A DNA stretch of 64,000 nucleotides from Lacticaseibacillus chiayiensis (GTDB lineage Bacteria; Bacillota; Bacilli; Lactobacillales; Lactobacillaceae): the NCBI RefSeq assembly GCF_004123795.1, contig NZ_MSSM01000005.1, forward strand, positions 1 to 64,000, given 5' to 3'. The notes beneath the pieces are model-generated. The model was not told where the DNA came from. It saw only the letters and a program-made list of their open reading frames with translations, and ran no database searches. The translations under genes and the position numbers were made by a program. Position 1 is the stretch's first letter; each line of letters opens with the position of its first letter. Shown in pieces: positions 34,421-43,663 of this stretch.

Positions 34421-36097
34421 TTACTCGACTGAGACAAGATAAGGATAAACCGGCTGATCGCCTTGGTGAATTTCAAATTCCAGATCCGGGTGCGCTTTGC
34501 CGACCGCGTCTGCAATTTTCTTAGCTTCGTCTTGATTGGCATCAGCACCCACAATGATCGTGACGATTTCACTGTCATCGTTGATCATCTTGTTAACCAT
34601 TGCAATAGCCGCTTGCTGCCGATCCTGATCAGTAACGCTAATCGTACCGTCGATAATCCCCATCCAATCGTGATTCTTGATAGAAAGGCCATTAATGGTG
34701 GTATCACGAATCGCTTGCGTAATCGAACCGCTAATCACATTCGGCAATTGTGCGGTCATTTCACTTTGGTTGGTAGCCAAATCGGCGTCTGGGTTGTACC
34801 CAAGCATAGCCGTCATGCCTTGATTGATGGTCTTACTTTTCACAACGGCTACTTCCACGTCACTCGCCGCCTTGGCAGCAGCTTCTGCCGCCATGAAAAT
34901 ATTGCCGTTATTTGGTAAGACGATCACATGCTTAGCGTGAGCAGTCTTCACAGCGTCTAGAATGTCATTGGTACTTGGATTCATGGTTTGCCCGCCATTT
35001 AACACGTATGTCACGCCCAGACTCTTGAATAACTCGCCAAGTCCCTGACCGGCAGCGATAGCAACAACACCCATTTCCGCGAGTGGTAGGTCACTGGCAT
35101 GAGCATCTAGCGAACCTTCTCGTTCAATAATGCTTTCCTGTTGCAAGCGCATATTATCGACTTTGATTTTCAAAAGTTCCCCGAATTGCTGGCCGTAACG
35201 AAAAACCATGCCAGGATGTTCAGTGTGAACATGAACTTTTACCACTTCTTCATCAGCAACCACCAATGTCGAGTCACCAAGGGTATTTAAATAATTACGA
35301 AACGGTTCGTAATCAAAGTGCTTAAAATGATCGCCGGTCTCAAGTTCAACCATCATTTCGGTACAATAACCATAAACGATGTCGGCCGGATCCAGTTGAG
35401 TTTGGGCACTTTGGTGGTGGACAGCGTTGATCATTTCAGTCATTTCTTCGTCCGTGACATCATGAACATCCGAACTAACTTCCCCGGATAAACCTTCACG
35501 AAATCCTTCGTAGATGAAGACCAAACCTTGACCGCCAGAATCGACCACCCCGACTTCTTTCAAAACCGCCAACAGATCCGGCGTCTTGGCTAATGCCCGC
35601 TTAGCACCCTTAACAACGGCCGTCATAACGACCAAAGCGTCATCTGAGCCATTAGCAGCCTTTAAGCCAGCCTTGGCTGCTTCGCGAGCAACAGTTAGGA
35701 TAGTGCCTTCAACCGGCTTCATCACCGCTTTATAAGCCGTCTCGACACCATGAGCAAACGCGTCAGCCAAATCCTGAGCGGTCAGACTCTCTTTACCTTC
35801 CACGCTTTTGGCAAAACCACGGAAAAGCTGGGAACTGATGACCCCCGAGTTACCCCGGGCGCCCATCAGCAACCCCTTGCCTAAGTGTTTGGCGAGATCG
35901 CCAACCTTAGCATCATTGGATTCCAACACTGCTTTGGCACCGGTTTGGAACGTCAGATTCATATTGGTTCCGGTATCGCCATCAGGCACCGGAAAAACAT
36001 TTAATGAATTCACAAAATCAGCATTTTTATTGATGCGATGTGCGGCTACCCGGATCATGTCCTGGAATTTAGTCGCCGTTATCTCGGTTACTGCCAC
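34421..36097 (-). CDS. fakA: Fatty acid kinase catalytic subunit FakA (YloV, DAK2 domain)
   Basis: A 558-aa protein with an N-terminal DAK2/DhaL kinase domain: NVFPVPDGDTGTNMNLTF carries the Mg-binding aspartates, and GARGNSGVISSQLFRGFA and VDSGGQGLVFIYEGF follow. A middle and C-terminal domain (AIAAGQGLGELFKSLGVTYV) complete the FakA architecture. With FakB it phosphorylates free fatty acids for PlsX/PlsY, fitting the neighbouring plsX and acpP. Start is GTG 36097 after GAGGAGG. It follows an Asp23 gene, as in B. subtilis yloU-yloV. Confidence 0.93.
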   Translation of the reverse strand: MAVTEITATKFQDMIRVAAHRINKNADFVNSLNVFPVPDGDTGTNMNLTFQTGAKAVLESNDAKVGDLAKHLGKGLLMGARGNSGVISSQLFRGFAKSVEGKESLTAQDLADAFAHGVETAYKAVMKPVEGTILTVAREAAKAGLKAANGSDDALVVMTAVVKGAKRALAKTPDLLAVLKEVGVVDSGGQGLVFIYEGFREGLSGEVSSDVHDVTDEEMTEMINAVHHQSAQTQLDPADIVYGYCTEMMVELETGDHFKHFDYEPFRNYLNTLGDSTLVVADEEVVKVHVHTEHPGMVFRYGQQFGELLKIKVDNMRLQQESIIEREGSLDAHASDLPLAEMGVVAIAAGQGLGELFKSLGVTYVLNGGQTMNPSTNDILDAVKTAHAKHVIVLPNNGNIFMAAEAAAKAASDVEVAVVKSKTINQGMTAMLGYNPDADLATNQSEMTAQLPNVISGSITQAIRDTTINGLSIKNHDWMGIIDGTISVTDQDRQQAAIAMVNKMINDDSEIVTIIVGADANQDEAKKIADAVGKAHPDLEFEIHQGDQPVYPYLVSVE

Positions 36098-36157
36098 GAA
36101 ACATCCTCCTCGAAGAACTTTAATATCGTCACACCGTCAGATGACAGTGTCTTAATG

Positions 36158-36520
36158 TCAGTCGCCTAATACCTTGACGCCCTGGACGATGACGGTCACT
36201 TCGTCAGTTGTGACCCCCAACATCGTTTCGAGGTTGTATTTTACTTTGTCTTGGACATTTCGGCAAACTTCGGATATTTTGGTGCCATAACTGACAATGA
36301 TATTGACTTCAATCTTGACGCCATTATCAGTCTGGCGTACCACAACACCGCGCGCATAATTTTCACGCTTCAAAATGTCATTGAGATTATCCCGAATCTG
36401 GTTGCGGCTTGCCATCCCGACAATGCCGTAAATCGATGTTGCGGCACCGCCAACTACTGTCGCAATGACATTGTTGGAAATGTCGATAATCCCATACTTG
36501 GTTTTGATTTTGACCGCCAT
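36158..36520 (-). CDS. Asp23/Gls24 family envelope stress protein (YloU-like)
   Basis: A 120-aa Asp23-family protein starting MAVKIKTKYGIIDISNNVIA with the conserved GIVGMASRNQI and VNIIVSYGTKISEVCRNVQD segments. ATG 36520 follows AGGAGG by seven bases; the longer frame has no RBS. Paired with fakA as in other Firmicutes. Members are often essential or stress-related, with precise role unclear. Confidence 0.9.
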   Translation of the reverse strand: MAVKIKTKYGIIDISNNVIATVVGGAATSIYGIVGMASRNQIRDNLNDILKRENYARGVVVRQTDNGVKIEVNIIVSYGTKISEVCRNVQDKVKYNLETMLGVTTDEVTVIVQGVKVLGD

Positions 36521-36678
36521 GCTGAATCCTCCTAGCCATTCACGATGATCTTCCACACCGCGTACAATTCTAACAGTTAGTGTAGCATAGGCAAGAAAGC
36601 ATTAAAAGCGCCCGCGTTTGTATGAATGCTTGCCTAGGTTCTCTTTTTGCGGTTGTTTCAGCTCCCTGCTGGATAAGC

Positions 36679-36730
36679 AAAAAGATCCTGACAATGAAGG
36701 GTGCATCACATTCATTGTCAGGATCTTTTT
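36679..36730. terminator. Terminator after rpmB
   Basis: A perfect 20-bp stem (AAAAAGATCCTGACAATGAA and its complement) with a 12-nt loop. It serves rpmB on the minus strand and could stop transcription in both directions. Confidence 0.92.
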
Positions 36731-36742
36731 GTATTTATGGGA

Positions 36743-36928
36743 TCAAACCCGGGTCAGTTTACCTGATTTAAGGGCACGTGCAGAAACCCATACCCGCTTT
36801 GGTTTACCATCAACAAGGATACGAACCTTGTGCAGGTTGGCTTTCCATGTGCGCCGGCTTGAATTCAAAGCGTGTGAACGCTTGTTGCCAAACGTGGTAT
36901 GACGACCTGTAATAACATCTTTAGCCAC
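36743..36928 (-). CDS. rpmB: 50S ribosomal protein L28
   Basis: A basic 61-aa protein beginning [20 protein letters not shown] with [17 protein letters not shown], typical of Firmicutes L28. The usual first Cys pair is absent, so this is the zinc-free form. AGGAGG precedes the ATG at 36928. It lies alone between thiN and the Asp23 gene and ends in a strong terminator. Confidence 0.95.
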   Translation of the reverse strand: MAKDVITGRHTTFGNKRSHALNSSRRTWKANLHKVRILVDGKPKRVWVSARALKSGKLTRV

Positions 36929-37083
36929 AATATGACCTCCTTTTTCTCAAGGTCACCCTCGAATTTTTCACTCAACTAACTTATCATAGGCCCGCGGCAA
37001 ATGCAAGAAGTTTTGCAAAGTAAAATTACTTGACAGCCATGATTTAGCCGCTTAATTCTGACCCATTGCTCGTCAATTGCTGG

Positions 37084-37752
37084 CTAATTGTCAGCTTTTT
37101 GACCAACGCGATCACGACTGTAAATGATCGCTACTTGACCTGTCGTCCATCTGACCGTAAATGAATTGTTTCCGATGAATTCGTTTGATGCCCACGCATA
37201 CGGATATGCGGCGCTCCAAGACTTTAGCGGATACTTGGCTCCAATAATGGCCAAATCTGTTACCGGCGTTAAATTGATAACAGCCACGTAACGATAACCC
37301 GATAACGGCTGAATTTCATGTGTTCCCGGACCGTAATAATCCACGTGATTTTGCTCATCTAGAAGATGGATCCGCTCAATGTCAACAAGAAAACGTGGCT
37401 GAAGCGGCAAAAACAAGTTGGACAAAAGATGATCAAGTCGGCCGCCGGTTGCCCCGACCAGCGTCACTTTGTCCGCAGAAAAATCCGTTAAGGCCACCTT
37501 CATCGCCAGTTCAGTATCCGTATCGTCCTTTGCCGAAGGAACCTGTTCAATTTCTTGAACCCGGTCATGAACCAATTGAAATTCTTCCGACGTCAACGAG
37601 TCAAAATCGCCAACTGCCAGCACGGGTTGAATGCCTGCCTTGACCAATCGCAAGGCGCCACGATCAACCCCGATCCATTTACCGGTTAATTGTTGCCAAT
37701 CACCCGAAAGATTATCCTGTGGCCCGCCAGCCATGATATTGACGTCTGTCAT
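37084..37752 (-). CDS. thiN: Thiamine pyrophosphokinase
   Basis: ThiN makes thiamine diphosphate from thiamine and ATP. The 222-aa protein has IGVDRGALRLVKAGIQPVLA, VGDFDSLTSEEF, KDDTDTELAMKVAL and VGATGGRLDHLLSNLFL, the family motifs in order. ATG 37752 overlaps the rpe stop by 4 nt (ATGA). It is the last gene of the gmk-to-thiN operon. Confidence 0.94.
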   Translation of the reverse strand: MTDVNIMAGGPQDNLSGDWQQLTGKWIGVDRGALRLVKAGIQPVLAVGDFDSLTSEEFQLVHDRVQEIEQVPSAKDDTDTELAMKVALTDFSADKVTLVGATGGRLDHLLSNLFLPLQPRFLVDIERIHLLDEQNHVDYYGPGTHEIQPLSGYRYVAVINLTPVTDLAIIGAKYPLKSWSAAYPYAWASNEFIGNNSFTVRWTTGQVAIIYSRDRVGQKADN

Positions 37753-38399
37753 TTGACCGCCTCACGCAAAGCCGTAATCGCATCACCGACATTTGACGCG
37801 CCGAACACATAGGAACCCGCCACAAAGATGTCGGTGCCGGCCGCTGCTGCCGCCTTCACTGTTTGGTCGTTAATCCCGCCATCGACTTCGATCGCAAAAT
37901 GCAAATCCCGTTCCTGCCTAAGTTGATACAATCGGGCAACTTTGTCTACCATTGGCGTCAAAAACTTCTGACCACCGAATCCAGGATTGACCGTCATCAC
38001 CAAAACCTGGTCAACAAGGGGCAGCACTTCATCCAAACTGCTCAATGACGTACCGGGGTTCACAACCACCCCGGCACGAACCCCGGCAGCGCGAATATGT
38101 TGCAAGACGCCATAAAGATGGCTGGTTGCTTCTTCGTGTACCAAAATCGTATCGGCACCGGCCTCGGCAAACTCCGGCGCCCAGACGCCCGGATCACTCA
38201 CCATAAGATGCACTTCCAACGGCAGATTGGTCACCGGACGCAATGCCTGAACAACCAACGGACCAAACGTCAGATTACCGACAAAATGGCCATCCATGAC
38301 ATCCACATGCAACAAATCCGCTCCCGCTTGTTCGACTTTTTCAACATCGCGAGCTAGATAAGCAAAATCAGCACTTAAAATTGATGGGGCAATTTTCAT
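37749..38399 (-). CDS. rpe: Ribulose-phosphate 3-epimerase
   Basis: A 216-aa TIM-barrel enzyme of the pentose phosphate pathway. It begins MKIAPSILSADFAYLARDVE and has the metal-site segments HVDVMDGHFVGNLTFG, VMTVNPGFGGQKF and IEVDGGINDQT. GGAGG precedes the ATG at 38399. Two palindromic repeats lie between it and rsgA. Confidence 0.96.
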   Translation of the reverse strand: MKIAPSILSADFAYLARDVEKVEQAGADLLHVDVMDGHFVGNLTFGPLVVQALRPVTNLPLEVHLMVSDPGVWAPEFAEAGADTILVHEEATSHLYGVLQHIRAAGVRAGVVVNPGTSLSSLDEVLPLVDQVLVMTVNPGFGGQKFLTPMVDKVARLYQLRQERDLHFAIEVDGGINDQTVKAAAAAGTDIFVAGSYVFGASNVGDAITALREAVK

Positions 38400-38412
38400 A
38401 TAGATTCCTCCG

Positions 38413-38513
38413 TGAGCACGAGCCAGCGCGGGTAGAAGCCGGAGTGTAAGTGGCCTTGGGCGTGTGCGACCAAGATCCTTACATGCAGGCTTCTGCGCTG
38501 GCGAGCGCGTTAA
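38413..38513. repeat. Dispersed palindromic repeat, copy A (between rpe and rsgA)
   Basis: GCCAGCGC, AGAAGCC, GTGTAAG and CCTTGG pair with CCAAG, CTTACAT, GGCTTCT and GCGCTGGC, giving a hairpin of about 85 nt. It reads in the opposite sense to the copy at 19115-19235. Confidence 0.88.
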
Positions 38514-38514
38514 T

Positions 38515-38635
38515 GTGAGCGTGAGCTGGCACGGTTAGAAATCGGAGTGTAAGCGGCCTTGGGCGTGATGGCCCGGGCTTAGGTCATTGCGACCAAGGTC
38601 CTTACACGCAGATTTCTGTGCCAGTGAACGCGTTA
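38515..38635. repeat. Dispersed palindromic repeat, copy B (tandem with copy A)
   Basis: CTGGCAC, AGAAATC, GTGTAAG and CCTTGG pair with CCAAGG, CTTACAC, GATTTCT and GTGCCAG. The AGAAATC/GATTTCT pair replaces AGAAGCC/GGCTTCT of copy A on both arms. A third, partial left arm follows at 38640-38665. Confidence 0.88.
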
Positions 38636-38683
38636 ATATAAGCGTGAGCTGGCACGGTTAAAAACCAGTCCACACATGATCGA

Positions 38684-39588
38684 TTACTTTTTCTTATAAA
38701 CTGGCCGCTTGCCGCTTAATTCTTCGCGAAACTGCAAGTAATTTTTATACCTGCTTGCCATAATTTTGCCCGCAGCCAAAGCAGCTTTGACCGCACAGTG
38801 CGGCTCGCTGACGTGTTGACACCCGCGGAACTTACAGTTAGGTGCCAAGGCAACGAACTCAGGAAAGCGATCGCGCAAGTCAGCCAGCGTGACATCAAGC
38901 AAACCCAGCGACGAAAAGCCCGGCGTATCAGCTACCAAACCACCGTGAATCGGATATAAATCCGTTGTCCGCGTCGTATGCCGGCCGCGATTCAGCGCAC
39001 GGCTGATAGAAGCTGTCGCCAAATCCAGTCCCGGTACCAAGTGGTTGATTAAAGTCGATTTTCCCGACCCTGTTTGCCCGGTAAAAATCGTTAGTTTATC
39101 CGCAAAGCTTGCCTGAACCTGCTTTAAAACCGTTGAATTAAAAACGTGTTCAGGTGCAAAAACAGGGTAGCCGATTACTCGGTAGCCTGTCAATGAAGCT
39201 CGAATCTTTTCAAGCAACTTGGCAGAAGCGAGGTCGGTTTTGGTTAAATAAATTTCAGCGTGGATGGCGTGTCCTTCAAGATAAACCAGAAAGCGATCCA
39301 ACAAGTTTAAAGAGAAGTCCGGCTCAACCGCAGAAGTAATTAATAACGCTTGATCCACATTGGCAACCGGTGGACGTACCAAGGCATTATGCCGCGGGAG
39401 GATCCGCAAAAGATAGCTTCATCATCCCCGCGACCCGGTTGAAAAGCAGCAAAGTCGCCGACCAATGGCGTAATATTGTCATTGCGCAAACTGCCACGGC
39501 CGCGGGTACGATAAATCTTTTCGCCAACCGCGATATCATAGTACCCACTGATTTGTTTAATAATTCTTCCTGTTAATTCATCACTCAT
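38684..39588 (-). pseudogene. rsgA: Ribosome small subunit-dependent GTPase RsgA, frameshifted as read
   Basis: RsgA is a circularly permuted GTPase for 30S maturation. Here it lies in two frames. The first (39588 down to about 39411) encodes the OB-fold, MSDELTGRIIKQISGYYDIA ... LVGDFAAFQPGRGDDEAIF. The second encodes RILPRHNALVRPPVANVDQA, G4 TKTD, G1 GQTGSGKST, G3 DTPG and the zinc-binding CKFRGCQH...C. The frames meet at a run of four T on the minus strand (39408-39411); one extra T would join them in register. This is a real mutation, a sequencing slip, or less likely a -1 shift. The start overlaps the prkC stop by 4 nt. Confidence 0.85.
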
Positions 39589-41573
39589 TGGGTAATATTG
39601 TCCTCCTGCGCAATCACCGTGCCATCTCGCACAATGCGGTAGCTACCTGGATACTTCTTGCTGACCTGCAGCGTAATCGTGACTTGGTCATCGGCCGTAA
39701 TGTTGAATGTCTTGTTGATGGTATTAATGTTGTGCGTCTTGTCACCAATAAAAACCTGAATGCCATTTGGCGTCACGCCGCTGCTACTTGCACTTGCACT
39801 AGTACTGCTAGAAGCAGACGGTGCTTGATAAGGAATCGAGATAGTCCTCGAAACGGTTTTGACCTCATTAGGATCTGGGCCTTGAGAAATCGTCACGTTC
39901 ACCGTAGCGCCGGACTGAACCTGCGTGCCCGCAGCCGGATTCTGACTGATCACCATACCGGTATCGACAGAATCGGAATAACTTTGGCTGATAACAATTT
40001 TTACGCCGACTTCATTGGCATAGTCGCGTAAGCTTTTCTCCGTATATCCGGTCAGATCACGTAAGGCAAATGTTGTGTTTTCCTTATTGACTTTGACCGG
40101 CTCGGCAACGCCAAATGTAATGGTTGTTTTGCTGGCAATAACTTTTGTTCCGGCTTTAATACTTTGGCTTAAAATCTTGCCGGCACTCGCTTCATTTGTT
40201 TTAATCTGTTTTTCTTTTACCGTCACGCCGCGTTTTTGCAAATCAGCCTTCACATCACTGTAATCCTGGCCAATATAATCATCCAGTCTAAAACGCGGTT
40301 GCCCACGACTTACAATCAAGTTGACACTTGATAACTCTTTGACGCTGACTTGCCTTTTCGGGTCGGAATCAATCACCAACCCCTTATCTATCTTGGTTGA
40401 ATAAGCATAACGATACTTGCCAATCTTTAACCGTGCACTCTTGAGCGCCGTCTTGGCTTGTGCAGTCGTCATACCGCGTAAATCAGGTACGTTGACATCC
40501 GATTTCTGATTAGCAATCACCACGCCCATGCCAATTAAAAGTAAAAGCACCACAAAAGCGCCAATAGCCATCATCACCCATCGACGGCGCTTCTTTTTGG
40601 GGCGATTCTCCGAAACAGGTTGCTTGGCTGGTTCATCTGCGTGGCCATTATGGTTGTTCGGCGATGTCGGACCATTGGGAACGATCGGCACAATCCGGGT
40701 CTCATCCAGATCGTCCTTAGGTATCACATACTTGGCTTCATGGGCTCGAGTAGGACTCAAGGCAGTTTTCAAATCGCTTGCCATGGCCTCCGCACTGGTA
40801 TACCGATTTGCTGGATTCTTGGCAGTTGCCTTGAAGACAACATTTTCAAGAGCTTGCGGAATATGGGGATCAAACGCCCGAACGGAAGGAACCTCTTCTT
40901 GAAAATGCTTCAACGCAATCGAGACCGCTGAATCACCTTCAAACGGAACCGAACCTGTCAGCATTTCAAAGAGAATGATCCCGAGCGCATAAATGTCGCT
41001 TTGCCGTGTCGGCATACTCCCCCGAGCCTGCTCCGGAGATAGATAATGAACCGATCCCAACAGCGAATTGGTCATCGTCATGGAATTTTCCGATAACGCG
41101 ACAGCAATCCCGAAATCAGTAATTTTGGCATGTCCGTTTGCATCAATCAAAATATTCTGCGGTTTTAAATCGCGGTGAATAATATTGTGGTCATGGGCCG
41201 TTTGAACTGCCGAGAGAATTTCTTCCATCATATCGACGACGCGCTGATAAGGAATCGGAAAATGCTCAACGATATAATGCTTTAAATCAGAGCCTTTAAC
41301 ATATTCCATGACCAGAAACTGCTGTCCATGGCTTTCGCCGACATCGTAAATCGACACGATATTAGGATGCACCAGCTCGCTGGTCGCCATAGCTTCACGT
41401 TGGAATCGCCGAACCGTGTCAGGATCGTTTTGTAAATCAAGCCGCAAAACCTTGACCGCAACGTCGCGATCGAGAATGAGATCGTGCGCCAAATAGACGT
41501 TGGCCATGCCGCCTTCGCCTAATGTTTTGATGAGCTTATAGCGTTCATTTAAAATCATTCCCGGCTCGATCAT
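39585..41573 (-). CDS. prkC: Serine/threonine protein kinase with PASTA repeats (PrkC/StkP/PknB)
   Basis: A 662-aa Hanks-type membrane kinase. Kinase domain residues about 10-270: LGEGGMANVYLAHD, VAVKVLR (catalytic Lys), HRDLKPQN, and DFG in ITDFGIAVAL. A basic stretch KKKRRRW and one membrane helix (AIGAFVVLLLLIGMGVVIA, near residue 345) lead to three PASTA repeats (about 360-565) that sense cell-wall fragments, then a Ser-rich linker and a small C-terminal domain. It overlaps stp and rsgA by 4 nt each, a conserved phosphatase-kinase pairing. Confidence 0.96.
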   Translation of the reverse strand: MIEPGMILNERYKLIKTLGEGGMANVYLAHDLILDRDVAVKVLRLDLQNDPDTVRRFQREAMATSELVHPNIVSIYDVGESHGQQFLVMEYVKGSDLKHYIVEHFPIPYQRVVDMMEEILSAVQTAHDHNIIHRDLKPQNILIDANGHAKITDFGIAVALSENSMTMTNSLLGSVHYLSPEQARGSMPTRQSDIYALGIILFEMLTGSVPFEGDSAVSIALKHFQEEVPSVRAFDPHIPQALENVVFKATAKNPANRYTSAEAMASDLKTALSPTRAHEAKYVIPKDDLDETRIVPIVPNGPTSPNNHNGHADEPAKQPVSENRPKKKRRRWVMMAIGAFVVLLLLIGMGVVIANQKSDVNVPDLRGMTTAQAKTALKSARLKIGKYRYAYSTKIDKGLVIDSDPKRQVSVKELSSVNLIVSRGQPRFRLDDYIGQDYSDVKADLQKRGVTVKEKQIKTNEASAGKILSQSIKAGTKVIASKTTITFGVAEPVKVNKENTTFALRDLTGYTEKSLRDYANEVGVKIVISQSYSDSVDTGMVISQNPAAGTQVQSGATVNVTISQGPDPNEVKTVSRTISIPYQAPSASSSTSASASSSGVTPNGIQVFIGDKTHNINTINKTFNITADDQVTITLQVSKKYPGSYRIVRDGTVIAQEDNITQ

Positions 41574-42313
41574 GACGGCTCCCTCCGATCCTGATGAATG
41601 ATCAAGGCGCTAATATTATCCGGTCCACCCGCAGCATTCGCTTGAAGAATCAACTCCTGGGCCTTGCTCCCAATCGGCATATCTTCGCGCAAAACCGTTG
41701 CAATGCTTTCATTGTCTACCATGTTAGTTAGTCCATCTGAACATAGCAGAAGATAATCATCATACTCCATGTCATAAATCGTTACATCTGCATCAACATC
41801 ACTGCTGACTCCTAAAGAACGGGTGATCACATTACGCTGCGGAAAACGTTTGGCTTCTTCAGGGGTCAATTCGCCATGTTTGACCAGCTCATTGACCAGG
41901 CTATGATCTTCAGTAATCTGAATCAGGTGACCGTTACGATAAAGGTACCCGCGCGAGTCGCCGATATTGGCCACAACAAATCGTGTACCGCTGATGATGA
42001 CCGCCACCACCGTTGTCCCCATACCGGAAAGATCAGTGTACTGTTTAGCCTTTTGTAAAATCATGTCATTTTCTTGTTGCAACTCAAAAATAAGCCAACG
42101 CACGATTGACTCGATTTCAGCTGTATCGGTCTTTTCAAAAGCATAACCGAGATGCGATACTGCCATTTCACTGGCAACATCACCACCGCGGTGGCCACCC
42201 ATCCCATCAGCTACTAGGGCAAGCGTTGCTTCGGATTGGTTCTTGAAAATGCCAACATAATCTTGATTATTTGGTCGCCGCCGACCGATGTCAGTGCGAT
42301 AAGCAAACTCCAT
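41570..42313 (-). CDS. stp: PP2C-type protein phosphatase
   Basis: A 247-aa PPM phosphatase partnered with the PASTA kinase. The metal-binding motifs are RRRPNQDY-like (RRPNNQDYVGIF), LVADGMGGHRGGDVAS, NIGDSRGYLYRNG, LCSDGLTNMVD and GGPDNISALII. It reverses PrkC phosphorylation, including on division and translation factors. ATG 42313 lies nine bases after the rsmB stop. Confidence 0.95.
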   Translation of the reverse strand: MEFAYRTDIGRRRPNNQDYVGIFKNQSEATLALVADGMGGHRGGDVASEMAVSHLGYAFEKTDTAEIESIVRWLIFELQQENDMILQKAKQYTDLSGMGTTVVAVIISGTRFVVANIGDSRGYLYRNGHLIQITEDHSLVNELVKHGELTPEEAKRFPQRNVITRSLGVSSDVDADVTIYDMEYDDYLLLCSDGLTNMVDNESIATVLREDMPIGSKAQELILQANAAGGPDNISALIIHQDRREPS

Positions 42314-42322
42314 ACAAACCCC

Positions 42323-43663
42323 TCATTTACGGCGAATCATACTGGCAATGAAAAAGCCGTCGGTATCATAATCGTCTGGAAATAGTTGTAGTGCCGGTGC
42401 CCCATGAGTCTTGGTTAATGGCTTGAGCGTCAAAACCGGTACCTGTTCAAATTCGGGATGAGCTGCCAAAAAATGCGCGACAACATCCTGATTCTCCTCT
42501 TTAACCATTGTACATGTACTATACGTCAGGCGACCACCGATTTTTAATGTCGGCGCTACGCTGTTAAGAATCGCCAGCTGAATCTGTTGTAAATGCAGCG
42601 GATCATCTGCCTGCTTGGTGTACTTGATTTCCGGTTTTCGGCGAATCAGTCCCAAGCCGGAGCATGGAGCATCAACTAAAATCTTGTCAAACGATTCTGG
42701 GGCAAAAGTTGTATCGGTCTGACGTGCATCCAACATCTGTGCAGAAACTCGATCGGCTAATCCCAAACGATTGGCATTTTGTTTTATTAGCCGAATTTTG
42801 TTGGCATGGAGGTCCAATGCCGTGACGCGGCCACCCTGATCAGAATCAAGATACTGGGCAATGTGGGTCGTTTTGCCACCGGGAGCTGCACACGCATCCA
42901 ACACAGCATCCCCTGGCTGAATATCCAGACTCGGCGCCACCAACATCGAGCTTTCATCCTGCATGGTGTAATCGCCTGCAGCAAACTCAGGCGTGCCTGC
43001 TAAATGTCCACCAGGAGCAATTAGACCGATCGGTGTCAGTGAGCTTTCCCGCAACTCGGGGAACTTCGGCTTTAAGGTTTTCAGTAACGCATCTGGTGTT
43101 GTTTTGGTGGTATTGACGCGAATTGATGCATGCGCAGGTTGGTTAATTGCCGCCAGTATACTGGCAGTTTTAGTGACACCCAACTGTTCCCGCAGCTTTT
43201 TGACAAGCCAAATTGGCGTGCTACTAGTGATAGCAAGTCGTTCGATCGGATCGCGAATGGATTCAGGCTCCGGGAAACCTGTACGCTGCGCCTCGCGCAA
43301 CACACCGGTCACAAACTTAGCGATACCTTGATGCCCCAACTGTTTGGCAATTTCAGTGCTATCATAAAACACTGCGCGCGCTGGCAGCTTATCTAAATAC
43401 TGTAACTGATAAACCGCAGTTTGCAGCAAACACCGAATCCAGGGATCCAGCTGACGTTTTTTGACGAACGGTTTCAGTAGATAGTCCAAGGTCAATTGAT
43501 GCTGAATCACACCATAAACGATGTTGGTCAGTAAGCCAGCGTCCCGACTGTCAAGCCGATACTTAGTGATGGCGTGATCAAGCGTCAGATTGGAATAACC
43601 GCCTTTGCCCACAACGCGGGTCAACGTCTGAACTGCCAGTAATCGCGGATTATTTGGCTTCAT
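42323..43663 (-). CDS. rsmB: 16S rRNA (cytosine-967-C5)-methyltransferase
   Basis: A 446-aa protein with an N-terminal NusB-like RNA-binding domain (about 1-130) and a C-terminal methyltransferase. SAM binding is by DACAAPGGKTTHIAQYL, and the two catalytic cysteines lie in VDAPCSGLG and STCTMVKEEN. It overlaps fmt by 14 nt, as in many Firmicutes. Confidence 0.96.
   Translation of the reverse strand: MKPNNPRLLAVQTLTRVVGKGGYSNLTLDHAITKYRLDSRDAGLLTNIVYGVIQHQLTLDYLLKPFVKKRQLDPWIRCLLQTAVYQLQYLDKLPARAVFYDSTEIAKQLGHQGIAKFVTGVLREAQRTGFPEPESIRDPIERLAITSSTPIWLVKKLREQLGVTKTASILAAINQPAHASIRVNTTKTTPDALLKTLKPKFPELRESSLTPIGLIAPGGHLAGTPEFAAGDYTMQDESSMLVAPSLDIQPGDAVLDACAAPGGKTTHIAQYLDSDQGGRVTALDLHANKIRLIKQNANRLGLADRVSAQMLDARQTDTTFAPESFDKILVDAPCSGLGLIRRKPEIKYTKQADDPLHLQQIQLAILNSVAPTLKIGGRLTYSTCTMVKEENQDVVAHFLAAHPEFEQVPVLTLKPLTKTHGAPALQLFPDDYDTDGFFIASMIRRK

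Noticed and set aside
36618-36902. Plus-strand ORF of 94 codons across the rpmB terminator
   Set aside because: It runs through a perfect terminator stem and antisense to rpmB, and has no RBS.
39405-39415. Programmed -1 frameshifting in rsgA
   Set aside because: The site ATC-TTT-TGC is not a canonical slippery heptamer and no stimulatory structure is evident; mutation or sequence error is simpler.
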